From assembly GCF_000495835.1 (NCBI RefSeq), contig NZ_AWGC01000001.1, forward strand, positions 62,001 through 126,000: 64,000 nt of DNA. Reading direction: 5' to 3'. The notes beneath the pieces are model-generated. The model saw only the letters and a list, made by a program, of their open reading frames with translations. It did no database searches and had not been told where the DNA came from. The DNA comes from Asticcacaulis sp. AC402 (GTDB lineage: Bacteria > Pseudomonadota > Alphaproteobacteria > Caulobacterales > Caulobacteraceae). Both the position numbers and the translations under genes were made by a program. This document shows, in pieces, positions 17,458-25,315 of the stretch (position 1 is the stretch's first letter; each line of letters opens with the position of its first letter).

Positions 17458-18450
17458 TTACAGACCGTCGAACAGGGCGGTCGACAGGTAGCGTTCGGCG
17501 AACGATGGGATGATGGCGACAATGGTCTTGCCGGCATATTCGTCCTGGGCCGCCAGGCGGAAAGCGACTTCCAGCGCGGCCCCGGAAGAGATTCCGACCG
17601 GCAGGCCTTCGATTTTTGCCGACTTGCGCGCCATGGCAAACGCCGCGTCGTTCGACACGGTTTCAACGCTGTCGATGACGCTGCGGTCGAGGATGTCCGG
17701 CACAAATCCGGCACCGATGCCCTGGATCTTGTGCGGGCCGGGTTCGCCGCCCGACAGGATGGGCGAGGCTTCCGGTTCGACCGCGATCATCTCAATGGAG
17801 GCTTTTTTCTTCTTCAGCGCATGACCGATGCCAGTGATGGAGCCACCGGTGCCGACGCCCGAAATGACGACATCGACAGCACCGTCGGTGTCATTCCAGA
17901 TTTCCTGGGCGGTCGAAATCTCGTGAATGAAGGGATTGGATTCGTTCTGGAACTGCTGCGGCATGACCGCGCCGGGATTCTCGGCCAGCAGTTCCTGCGC
18001 CCGGTTGACGGCGCCGCGCATGCCCTTTTCGGCCGGGGTCAGTTCCAGCCTGGCGCCCAGCAGGATCAGCATTTTGCGGCGCTCGATCGACATCGATTCC
18101 GGCATGACCAGGATCAGCTTATAACCTTTGGCGGCGGCGACAAACGCCAGGGCTATGCCGGTATTGCCGGAGGTCGGCTCGACGATGGTGCCGCCGGGGT
18201 GCAACAGTCCCTTTTGTTCCAGCGACTCGATCATGGCGATGCCGATACGGTCCTTGACCGAGGCCATCGGGTTGAAAAATTCGAGCTTGGCCAGGACGGT
18301 GGCCTTGGCGCCATAGGCCTCCGACAGGCGCGGCAGGCGGATCAGCGGCGTGTCGCCCATGGTGTCGAGGATGGAATCGAATATCTTGCCGCGACCAGTG
18401 CGGGAAAACCGAGCGGCGGTAGGATTGGTCTGGGGGTTGTCGGCGGCCAT
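17458..18450 (-). CDS. cysK: Cysteine synthase A (O-acetylserine sulfhydrylase)
   Basis: PLP enzyme making L-cysteine from O-acetylserine and sulfide. 330 residues. FFNPMASVKDRIG has the Schiff-base lysine, Lys66. EPTSGNTGIALAF is the substrate-binding loop, and GVGTGGSITGIG binds the PLP phosphate. The start has a GGAG site. The N-terminal 22 residues before GKIFDSILDTMGDTPLIRL are longer than in E. coli CysK. Single gene with its own terminator. Confidence 0.96.
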   Translation of the reverse strand: MAADNPQTNPTAARFSRTGRGKIFDSILDTMGDTPLIRLPRLSEAYGAKATVLAKLEFFNPMASVKDRIGIAMIESLEQKGLLHPGGTIVEPTSGNTGIALAFVAAAKGYKLILVMPESMSIERRKMLILLGARLELTPAEKGMRGAVNRAQELLAENPGAVMPQQFQNESNPFIHEISTAQEIWNDTDGAVDVVISGVGTGGSITGIGHALKKKKASIEMIAVEPEASPILSGGEPGPHKIQGIGAGFVPDILDRSVIDSVETVSNDAAFAMARKSAKIEGLPVGISSGAALEVAFRLAAQDEYAGKTIVAIIPSFAERYLSTALFDGL

Positions 18451-18595
18451 GTGTGTCTCCGGAAAGAAGGGAATTTATTTTGCCTCATGTTTAACCAGAA
18501 AGCGCCTCAGGAGGTTTCTGGCCACTTTTTGGCACGAGACTTGGTTACGGGCTGAACAAAATGTTAACAGGCCCAGATGCGTTCCTTGGCGCTCA

Positions 18596-18610
18596 TTAAC
18601 CAGTCGTTAA
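18596..18610 (+). promoter_or_regulatory. CtrA box (TTAA-N7-TTAA) upstream of chpT
   Basis: TTAACCAGTCGTTAA is an exact match to the CtrA consensus TTAA-N7-TTAA, centred about 120 bases before the chpT start in a region with no gene. The other neighbour, cysK, starts at 18450 on the other strand. Confidence 0.65.
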
Positions 18611-18722
18611 GGACTTCTTTAGACATGTTAGCGCCTGTTGGCTTTGCAGTTAAGGCAAATCACCTCACATTTGTTGTGAGTAAATCTAACGAATACCGCG
18701 CGGCGCCGCCCAAGGAGTGCTT

Positions 18723-19445
18723 ATGGACGACTATACCCCCCACCTGAGCCCCGAGCCGGTCGATGCCGCATCGCACGAGGCTAAGCCCGAGGTGGTCGAG
18801 CCTGGCGTGCCGGAGCTGACCTCGCACGACCTGGCGACGCAGATGGTGGCCAAGCTTTGCCACGACTTTATCTCGCCGGCCGGCGCGATCATGTCGGGCC
18901 TCGATCTGCTGGAAGACCCGTCCGCCCAGGACATGCGCCAGGAGGCGCTGAACCTGATCGCGGCCTCGGCCAAGAAGATGGTGACCCTGGTCCATTTCGC
19001 CCGCGTCGCCTTTGGCGCATCGAACTCAGCCGAAGCCTTTTCCGGTCATCAGCTAAACAAGATCCTCAGCGACGTCTTTTCGACCATGCGGGCGCAACTC
19101 GACTTTGCCATTGACGGCAATATCATCTTCCCCAAGCCGGCCGCGCGCGCCCTCCTCAATCTTGGCCTGCTGGCCGGAAATTCCCTGCCGACCGGCGGCA
19201 CGGCGCGGTTGGAAGCCAGCTTCAGCGACGACGGCATTCGCCTGACGGCCGAAGCCCGCGGTCCGCGCGCGCGCCTGAAGGCAGAGGCCATAGAAGGCCT
19301 GACGGGCCAGGTCCTGAGCGACGGCCTGTCAGGTCAGTGGATCCAACCGCACTGGCTCTACGCCACGGTGCAGGAGGCCAAGGGCAAGCTGGCGTATCGC
19401 GCGGATACCGATGCGCTGTTCTTTGATATTTCGCTGCCGGCTTAG
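18723..19445 (+). CDS. chpT: Histidine phosphotransferase ChpT
   Basis: Passes phosphate from the hybrid kinase CckA to CtrA and CpdR in the cell-cycle phosphorelay. 240 residues. The DHp helix has AKLCHDFISPAGAIMSGLDL with the phospho-accepting His47, as in Caulobacter ChpT. A degenerate ATPase-like C-terminal half follows (ARALLNLGLLAGNSLPTGG) and lacks the ATP-binding glycine boxes, as expected for ChpT. An AAGGAG site 5 bases before the ATG at 18723 fixes the start; a GTG at 18717 lies inside that site. The promoter region has a CtrA box. Confidence 0.94.
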   Translation: MDDYTPHLSPEPVDAASHEAKPEVVEPGVPELTSHDLATQMVAKLCHDFISPAGAIMSGLDLLEDPSAQDMRQEALNLIAASAKKMVTLVHFARVAFGASNSAEAFSGHQLNKILSDVFSTMRAQLDFAIDGNIIFPKPAARALLNLGLLAGNSLPTGGTARLEASFSDDGIRLTAEARGPRARLKAEAIEGLTGQVLSDGLSGQWIQPHWLYATVQEAKGKLAYRADTDALFFDISLPA

Positions 19446-19451
19446 CCTTTT

Positions 19452-19662
19452 ATCTATACCTCCCCGATCGAAGATTGGGGAGTGGGACCGTTCGGACGAA
19501 ACGGAGCCAAAGGCGGAGTGAGTGAGGTGCGGTGGTGGGGTGACTTTCTTTCGAAAACGCCCGTGACTATGATTCCGACAGCAAGTCGCCCCACCACCGC
19601 AGCGCTTCGCTTGCCCCCCCCCGTCCCACGCGAAGAGCGCGGGGGGGGGGGGGGGGGTATAA
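19452..19662. repeat. Large palindromic repeat (family B) with a G17 run
   Basis: Outer arms TATACCTCCCC / GGGGGGGTATA, an inner hairpin with arms GTGGTGGGGTGACT and GTCGCCCCACCAC, and small CTCCCC/GGGGAG elements. Architecture is that of the copy at 8328-8460. The right end is an uninterrupted run of 17 G (19641-19657); a C9 run lies at 19614-19622. It fills the space between convergent chpT and the GH53 gene. Confidence 0.7.
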
Positions 19663-20679
19663 TCAATGGTCAAACCCATCCATCGCTGCGGTAAACTGCC
19701 CCTTGGCGTTCATGGCGCCCAGGGCATAGCGGTTCCATTTCGGATGGGTAGCTGGCTTCCACCAGAACACGCCTAGTCCCAAGGCCCCCAGCGCCTGGTT
19801 ACGCCGGATGACATCGGCCAGCATCTCGCGCGCAGCCGTCGGCTCGTCGTAACGGTAACCGATCTCCACCACCATCACCGGTTTCCCATAGGTCCCGGTC
19901 AGTTCGATCATCGTGTCGGACAGTTTCGGGCTTTCGACCAGCCAGTCCTTCGACGGCGTATAGGCCGGATAGTAGGACAGGCCGATGATGTCCATCTTGC
20001 CGCCAGCCTGGCTAAAACCCGCGAACCACCACCGCGCCTTCTTCGTATCCCAGCCGTTGTCGATATGGATCACCGCCGCCGCATCAGGATAGACCACCTT
20101 GGTGGCATCATAGCCAGCATTGGTAAAGGCAGCGATGTTGGCGAAGTTGTCGGTCTTGCCCTCTGGCCACAACAGGCCGTTGGTAATCTCATTGCCCGGC
20201 TGGACCCAGGCAACATTGATGCCATTGGCTTTCAAATAGCAAAGAATTTCAAAGGTATGAGCGTAAACGGCCTGGCTTAGTTGTTCGGGTGAGTAATTGG
20301 CCCAGGCGGCGGGTTTGACCTGCTTGCCGGGGTCGGCCCAATTGTCGCTGTAGTGGAAGTCGATCATGATGCGCTGGCCCAGGGCCTGAGCGCGTTTGGC
20401 CTTGGCCAGGGTGTCTTCCTTGCCGTTCCAGCCCTTCTCCGGATTGACCCAGACGCGCAGGCGCACCGAGTCGATGTGGTGTTCCCGGAGTAGCACGAAC
20501 AGGTCAGTTGGCTTACCCGAGCGGCTATGGAAGGTAATGCCCTCCGCCTCCTGCTGGGTCGCCCAGCCAATATCAGCGCCGTAAGCATAACCGGGCGCGA
20601 CGGGCACGCTCCAGTTTTGCGCGGACACCGGACCGGCGAAAATCAACATCATCAGGGTCGTAAGAAGTTTGACGCGCAT
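19663..20679 (-). CDS. Secreted arabinogalactan endo-beta-1,4-galactanase (GH53)
   Basis: Cleaves beta-1,4-galactan side chains of pectin. 338 residues with a signal peptide of about 20 residues ending VSA. GH53 segments: YGADIGW near residues 33-39, DSVRLRVWVNP near 70-80, MIDFHYSDNWADPGKQ near 105-120. The acid/base glutamate is in VQPGNEITNGLLWP and the nucleophile glutamate in VMVVEIGYRY. Length fits a bare catalytic domain. The start has a strong AGGAGG site. Divergent from an SGNH hydrolase that could remove acyl groups from the same polymer (inference). The stop lies 5 bases from a G17 run. Confidence 0.93.
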   Translation of the reverse strand: MRVKLLTTLMMLIFAGPVSAQNWSVPVAPGYAYGADIGWATQQEAEGITFHSRSGKPTDLFVLLREHHIDSVRLRVWVNPEKGWNGKEDTLAKAKRAQALGQRIMIDFHYSDNWADPGKQVKPAAWANYSPEQLSQAVYAHTFEILCYLKANGINVAWVQPGNEITNGLLWPEGKTDNFANIAAFTNAGYDATKVVYPDAAAVIHIDNGWDTKKARWWFAGFSQAGGKMDIIGLSYYPAYTPSKDWLVESPKLSDTMIELTGTYGKPVMVVEIGYRYDEPTAAREMLADVIRRNQALGALGLGVFWWKPATHPKWNRYALGAMNAKGQFTAAMDGFDH

Positions 20680-20695
20680 GGGAACCTCCTGCCAT

Positions 20696-20814
20696 TAGAG
20701 CGGGATGAGTTTTGAGGGACTCAAAACCCTGCTCTACGTTTTTGTTTTGTCGCGCAATTTTTCCGAAAACGGGAGCGCCCGTGCGGTGGCGTCCACTTTA
20801 TCGGATTGCGCTCT
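20696..20814. repeat. Repeat family A, complete copy
   Basis: Module 1 is a hairpin TAGAGCGGG..TTTTGAG / CTCAAAA..CTGCTCTA (20696-20736). A connector with GTTTTTGTTTTGTCGCGCAA follows, then module 2, GCGCAATTTTTCCGA..CACTTTATCGGATTGCGC. It lies between the GH53 and SGNH starts, so it must sit in or between their promoters. Other copies are at 48621, 49706 and 63302. Confidence 0.8.
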
Positions 20815-20864
20815 GTTAAATGAGATGCACCGCAGCAACTTTTCCGCGGGCCAGGAGACACCTA

Positions 20865-21455
20865 ATGCACGCGGCTGGCAAGATACGGATCGTTTTCGTC
20901 GGCGATTCGATTACCGAATGGTGGCAGGACACGTCCTACTGGGCTGAAAGCTTTGCGGCGCAAAGCCTGAACTTGGGGATAGCCGGCGATCGCACCGAAG
21001 ACGTGCTGTGGCGGCTACAGGACCGCAATCGCGGCGGACTGGGGCAGTTGGCCGATCCCGATATCCAGCCAGACGTAATCACCTTGATGATCGGCACCAA
21101 CCATCTGTGGGATGAGGGCCGCGATGCCGCCGACACGATTGTCGCCGGCCAGATGGCGGTGATCACACGTCTGCGCAGCCTGCGACCACAGGCGCATATC
21201 CTGGTGCATTGCGTACTGCCAACAGGCGATGCAGCGCTGAACCGGACCATGGTCGAACCCCTCAACCGCCGTCTGGCCGAAGCGGTTTCCCGTCTTGCGG
21301 GGATGAGCTTCCTTGATCTCTATCCCGATTTTGTCGACGTCGACGGCCGCGGCCCGCGCCATCTGTTTCCAGATGGCGTCCACCTCAGCGAAGAGGGTTA
21401 TCGGCTCTGGCGCGACCTTTTGCTACCGGAACTTGAGAGGCTGAAATTGCCCTAA
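20865..21455 (+). CDS. SGNH/GDSL-family hydrolase
   Basis: 196 residues from the ATG at 20865, chosen for a CAGGAG site 8-9 bases upstream; 15 more codons could be read from 20820. Block I is FVGDSITEWW with the nucleophile Ser. Block II is NLGIAGDRT with Gly. Block III is IGTNHLWDE, with the oxyanion Asn in GTN. Block V is DGVHLSEEGYRLW with catalytic Asp and His. No signal peptide is visible from this start, so it may be cytoplasmic. Ester substrate unknown; divergent from the galactanase gene. Confidence 0.87.
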   Translation: MHAAGKIRIVFVGDSITEWWQDTSYWAESFAAQSLNLGIAGDRTEDVLWRLQDRNRGGLGQLADPDIQPDVITLMIGTNHLWDEGRDAADTIVAGQMAVITRLRSLRPQAHILVHCVLPTGDAALNRTMVEPLNRRLAEAVSRLAGMSFLDLYPDFVDVDGRGPRHLFPDGVHLSEEGYRLWRDLLLPELERLKLP

Positions 21456-21461
21456 AATCCG

Positions 21462-21623
21462 TCTCCCCGCCACAGCGAGGAAAGGACAAGAGCCGGGCAA
21501 AGCATGGGCAACCCCGCATGGTGCTTCGACGTCTTCGGACGGCCCCTCAGGCTCGCCGCCCCGCGCCGGCGCTATCGCTTCGCTCAGCTCTCGTCCTCTC
21601 GCCGGCAGGCAATGGCGGGGAGA
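21462..21623. repeat. Palindromic repeat, probably family B
   Basis: Ends pair as TCTCCCCGCCA / TGGCGGGGAGA, with internal complementary stretches. It follows the SGNH hydrolase stop directly. The rest of the gap to cheA (21624-21860) has TTAG/TTAA half-sites near 21740-21815 but no clean CtrA box, and it must hold the cheA promoter. Confidence 0.6.
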
Positions 21624-21860
21624 GCTAAGATCAAGATTAACCATGGCCGCTCAGGTTTGGGTGCAAAATGCCTTTCGCGCGGTGGCTTGCGGCAAAGGTT
21701 TGCGCAACCGAGGCGACAGGGAACAGAAATTGCGCCGATTTAGGTTTCGTTAGGGTTTTGCGAACGCTCTCTTAACCAAACCTCAGCAATATGGCGATGT
21801 TAGGCAGGGGCTTAGTGTAACTATGGTTCCCCGGCCACCTCCAAAAAGACGGGGACAACC

Positions 21861-24392
21861 GTGGACGATTTGATTGCCGAGTTTTTGACCGAGACCGCCG
21901 AGAGTCTGGAGGTCGTCGATGCCGAACTGGTCAGGTTCGAGGCTAACCCCTCCGAGCGCAAGACGCTCGATAACATTTTCCGCCTGGTCCATACCGTCAA
22001 GGGCACCTGTGGCTTCTTAGGACTGTCGCGCCTCGAAGCCGTCGCCCACGCCGGCGAGACGCTCCTGGGCCGCTTCCGGGACGGCAAGCTGGAAGTCAAT
22101 GCCGATGCCGTGACTCTGGTGTTGCACTCGATCGACCGCATCAAGGTGATCCTGGCCGGCCTGGAAGGCGCCGGCATCGAACCGGAAGGCGACGACCACG
22201 ACCTGATCGCGCAACTGGAAGCCATGGCCGAGGGCCAGGCGGTCGATCTGACCGCCGTCCAAGCCGTAGAAGTGCCCAACCGCCCGATCGGCTCCGAAAT
22301 CGAACCGGCCGAACTGAACCTGCCGACCACGGCGCCGGCCACGGCCGCCCCCAATCTCAAGACCGGCGATGTCGATCCCGCCACCGGCCGCGTGCTGCGT
22401 CCAGGCGAAGTGTCCGAAGCCGACCTGGAGGCCGCCTTTGCCGCCGCCTCGGGCCCCGAAGACGAACCCAAGCATTTGAAGGCCGGCGATGTCGACCCCG
22501 CCACCGGCCGCGTGCTGCGTCCAGGCGAAGTCTCCGAAGCCGAGCTGGAAGCCGCCTTTGCCGCCGCCGAGGCAGAAATCGATATCTCGGCCCCCGCACC
22601 GGTGGCCGAAGCGCCCAAGCCGGCGCCTGCACCCGCCCCAGCTTCGGCGCCCGTTACCAAGAAGGAAGCCGAGCCCCTGCCCGCCTCGATGGGCGGCGAA
22701 GACCTGACTTCGCTGAACAACACCCAGTCGATCCGCGTGTCGGTCGACGTCCTCGAAGGCCTGATGACCCTGGTCTCGGAAATGGTGCTGACGCGCAACC
22801 AACTTCTGCAGATCAGCCGCACCCGGGAAGACTCGGCGTTCGCCACTCCGCTGCAACGTCTTTCGACCCTGACCGGCGAACTGCAGGACAGCGTCATGAA
22901 GACGCGGATGCAGCCGATCGGCGCGGCGTGGAAGAAGCTGCCGCGCCTGGTCCGCGATCTGTCGCACGAACTGCACAAGAAGATCGACCTGGTCATGGAG
23001 GGCGAGGGTACGGAACTGGACCGTCAGGTTCTGGAACTGATCCGCGACCCGCTGACCCACATGGTGCGCAACTCGGCCGACCACGGGCTGGAAACCACCG
23101 AAGAGCGTATCGCCCTGGGCAAGCCGGCCATGGGCACAATCAAACTGGCCGCCTTCCACGAAGGCGGTTACATCGTCATCCGCATCTCCGACAACGGCAA
23201 GGGGCTGAACACCGGCCGCATCCGTGAGAAGCTGGTCGAAAAGGGCCTGGCCACCCGTCTCGAACTGGATACGATGAGCGACCAGCAGGTCCATCGTTAC
23301 ATCTTCGCGCCGGGCTTCTCGACCGCTGCCAAGGTCACCAACCTGTCCGGCCGCGGCGTCGGCATGGACGTGGTGCGCACCAATATCGAGCAGATCGGCG
23401 GCCAGATCGACCTGGTCTCCGTTCCCGGCCAGGGCACCACCTTTACCATCAAGATCCCGCTGACCCTGGCCATCGTTTCGGCCCTGATCGTCGGCGCCGG
23501 CGGCCAGAAGTTCGCCGTGCCCCAGACCTCAGTCATGGAATTGGTCCGTACCGGCGTAACCGCCGAACACAAGATCGAACGTATCAATGAGAGCCTCGTT
23601 CTGCGCCTGCGCGAAAAGCTTTTGCCCCTGGTCCAACTGGGCCCAACCCTGCAGCTGGAAGGCGCCAAGACAGAGGATCCGACCTTTGTCATGGTCATCC
23701 AGGTGGGTGAACGCCGCTACGGTCTGGTCGTCAACGACGTCCTCGATACCGAGGAAATCGTCGTCAAGCCACTGGCCACCGTGCTGCGCGACGTCGATGT
23801 CTTCTCAGGCGCCACCATCCTGGGCGACGGTTCCGTGGTTCTGATCCTGGACCCCAACGCCATGTCCGAACGCGCCGGCAATATGCTCGAAGAAAAGCAG
23901 GCCGAAGAGGGCGAGGAAACCGCGGACATCACGAACGACAGCCGCTGCGCCATGCTGCTGTTCAAGGCCGGAAGCGGCGCCCCCAAGGCGGTCGAACTGG
24001 CGCACATCACCCGCCTGGAACACGTCGAAGTGGTGCAGATCGAGCGCATGGACGGCCGCGCCGCCCTGCAGTACCGCGGCAAGCTGATGCCCATCCTCAA
24101 TGTCGGCGACTTCTCCACCATCAAGGACGAAGGCATCCAGCCGTTGCTGGTCTTCACCGGTGAAGGCTATGCCATGGGCCTGGCGGTTGACGAGATCGTC
24201 GATGTCGTCGAGGACCGGCTGCAAATCGAACTGTCGGCTGACCGGCCCGGCGTCCGAGGCACAGCCGTCGTCGCCGGCCGCGCGTGCGAAATCCTCGATG
24301 TTGATTACTACCACCTGCGCGGCCTGGCGGAACACCAGCGCACACCCGGCTCTTCCGGTGCAGCATCTATCAATGAAAGGGCCGTGGCATGA
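21861..24392 (+). CDS. cheA: Chemotaxis histidine kinase CheA, cluster 1, with two C-terminal CheW-like domains
   Basis: 843 residues. HPt domain with His44 in FRLVHTVKGTCGFLG. A long Ala/Pro-rich linker (about residues 135-275) contains a 28-residue motif twice. Dimerisation helices near 290-350 (SIRVSVDVLEGLMTLVSEMV) follow. The ATPase domain has DPLTHMVRNSADHGLE (N box), ISDNGKGLN and NLSGRGVGMDVV (G boxes). After it come two CheW-like domains in tandem: LIVGAGGQKFAVPQTSVMEL onward (about 545-670), and SRCAMLLFKAGSG onward (about 695-830). A single P5 domain is the usual form. GTG start. Stop overlaps cheW by 4 bases. Receives signals from receptors not encoded here and phosphorylates the cluster's CheY and CheB. 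Confidence 0.95.
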   Translation: MDDLIAEFLTETAESLEVVDAELVRFEANPSERKTLDNIFRLVHTVKGTCGFLGLSRLEAVAHAGETLLGRFRDGKLEVNADAVTLVLHSIDRIKVILAGLEGAGIEPEGDDHDLIAQLEAMAEGQAVDLTAVQAVEVPNRPIGSEIEPAELNLPTTAPATAAPNLKTGDVDPATGRVLRPGEVSEADLEAAFAAASGPEDEPKHLKAGDVDPATGRVLRPGEVSEAELEAAFAAAEAEIDISAPAPVAEAPKPAPAPAPASAPVTKKEAEPLPASMGGEDLTSLNNTQSIRVSVDVLEGLMTLVSEMVLTRNQLLQISRTREDSAFATPLQRLSTLTGELQDSVMKTRMQPIGAAWKKLPRLVRDLSHELHKKIDLVMEGEGTELDRQVLELIRDPLTHMVRNSADHGLETTEERIALGKPAMGTIKLAAFHEGGYIVIRISDNGKGLNTGRIREKLVEKGLATRLELDTMSDQQVHRYIFAPGFSTAAKVTNLSGRGVGMDVVRTNIEQIGGQIDLVSVPGQGTTFTIKIPLTLAIVSALIVGAGGQKFAVPQTSVMELVRTGVTAEHKIERINESLVLRLREKLLPLVQLGPTLQLEGAKTEDPTFVMVIQVGERRYGLVVNDVLDTEEIVVKPLATVLRDVDVFSGATILGDGSVVLILDPNAMSERAGNMLEEKQAEEGEETADITNDSRCAMLLFKAGSGAPKAVELAHITRLEHVEVVQIERMDGRAALQYRGKLMPILNVGDFSTIKDEGIQPLLVFTGEGYAMGLAVDEIVDVVEDRLQIELSADRPGVRGTAVVAGRACEILDVDYYHLRGLAEHQRTPGSSGAASINERAVA
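22365..22568 (+). repeat. Tandem duplication in the cheA linker
   Basis: Two near-identical 84-base segments (22365-22448 and 22485-22568; period 120 bases, 40 codons) encode residues 169-196 and 209-236, with core GDVDPATGRVLRPGEVSEA. Differences are few and mostly silent, so the duplication is recent or conserved by selection. Confidence 0.9.
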
Positions 24393-24832
24393 GCCTGCGC
24401 GATTACGTCACCCTCCGCGTCGGCGGTCAGCTCTTCGGCGTCGACGCCGCCCGTGTCCACGACGTCTTCCATCCCCGCGGCCTGACCCCGGTGCCTTTGT
24501 CGCGCGGTGAAATCGCCGGCGTATTGAACCTGCGCGGGCGCATCGTCACCGCCATCTGTGCCCGCCGCCGGTTAGGGTTACCACCCCGTCCGGAAGGTTC
24601 GCCCGAGCCCCTGGCCGTCGGCCTGGAAGTGCATGGCGATTCCTATGGCCTGGTCATTGATTCGGTTGATGAAGTTCTGAAGCTCGACGATGAGAAGTTC
24701 CATGCGCCGCCGGGCAATCTCCCGCCGCGCTGGGCCGAAATAATCGTCGGTGTTTATCAATTGGAAAAGGAACTTCTGATAGTGTTGGAGCCTCAGACGC
24801 TTTTGGATGCAGCCCATCTCAAAGCGGCCTAG
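24389..24832 (+). CDS. cheW: Chemotaxis coupling protein CheW, cluster 1
   Basis: 147 residues. It links receptors to CheA. YVTLRVGGQLFGVDAARVHDV opens the fold; GEIAGVLNLRGRIVTAI is the core receptor/CheA-binding loop with the NLRG motif; GLVIDSVDEVLKLDDEKF follows. The start overlaps the cheA stop (ATGA). Confidence 0.94.
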   Translation: MSLRDYVTLRVGGQLFGVDAARVHDVFHPRGLTPVPLSRGEIAGVLNLRGRIVTAICARRRLGLPPRPEGSPEPLAVGLEVHGDSYGLVIDSVDEVLKLDDEKFHAPPGNLPPRWAEIIVGVYQLEKELLIVLEPQTLLDAAHLKAA

Positions 24833-24839
24833 TTTAAAC

Positions 24840-24885
24840 GCGCATCTTAATCCGAAACGTGCGTCACACTTTTCGGGATGCGCGT
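24840..24885. repeat. Palindrome between cheW and cheY
   Basis: CGCGCATC..ATCCGAAACGTG / CACACTTTTCGGGATGCGCG, followed by GGCTTTTTTT at 24891-24900. Related to module 2 of repeat family A and to the extra hairpin at 48730-48772. The T run may make it a partial terminator that lowers expression of cheY-cheB-cheR relative to cheA-cheW. Confidence 0.6.
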
Positions 24886-24915
24886 GAAGGGCTTTTTTTA
24901 CAGGACGTTAGTTAG

Positions 24916-25281
24916 ATGAAAACCTGCCTCGTCGTCGACGACAGCCGCGTGATCCGCAAGGTCGCACGCCGTATTCTCGAAAACCTTCAGTTCGAAGTGT
25001 TAGAGGCCAATGACGGCCTCGAAGCTTTGAACATGTGCAAGGACAAGATGCCGGCCGCGGTGCTGCTGGATTGGAACATGCCCGTCATGGACGGCATCAC
25101 CTTCCTGCGCCAGTTGCGCAAGGAAGACGGCGGCAAGGACCCGATCGTGGTGTTCTGCACCACCGAAAACGATCTGGCGCACATAACCGAAGCCCTGACC
25201 GAGGGCGCTTCGGAATACATCATGAAGCCGTTTGACGGCGAAATTCTGGAAGCCAAGTTCTCGGAAGTCGGCCTGATATAG
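24916..25281 (+). CDS. cheY: Response regulator CheY, cluster 1
   Basis: 121-residue single receiver domain. CLVVDDSRVIRK holds the acidic pair, LLDWNMPVMDG the phospho-acceptor Asp near residue 52, FCTTEND the conserved Thr, and YIMKPFDGE the Lys. It would carry the CheA signal to a motor or another target. Separated from cheW by a palindrome and from cheB by 34 bases. Confidence 0.94.
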   Translation: MKTCLVVDDSRVIRKVARRILENLQFEVLEANDGLEALNMCKDKMPAAVLLDWNMPVMDGITFLRQLRKEDGGKDPIVVFCTTENDLAHITEALTEGASEYIMKPFDGEILEAKFSEVGLI

Positions 25282-25315
25282 GTACTGTAGTTTTCCTCTC
25301 TTTGTGTCGTCCGCA

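Noticed and set aside
21735-21815. CtrA boxes upstream of cheA cluster 1
   Set aside because: TTAG and TTAA half-sites are present but none makes the TTAA-N7-TTAA spacing.
22017-23294. Long minus-strand open frame opposite cheA
   Set aside because: Composition is that of an antisense shadow; the cheA domains on the plus strand are continuous.
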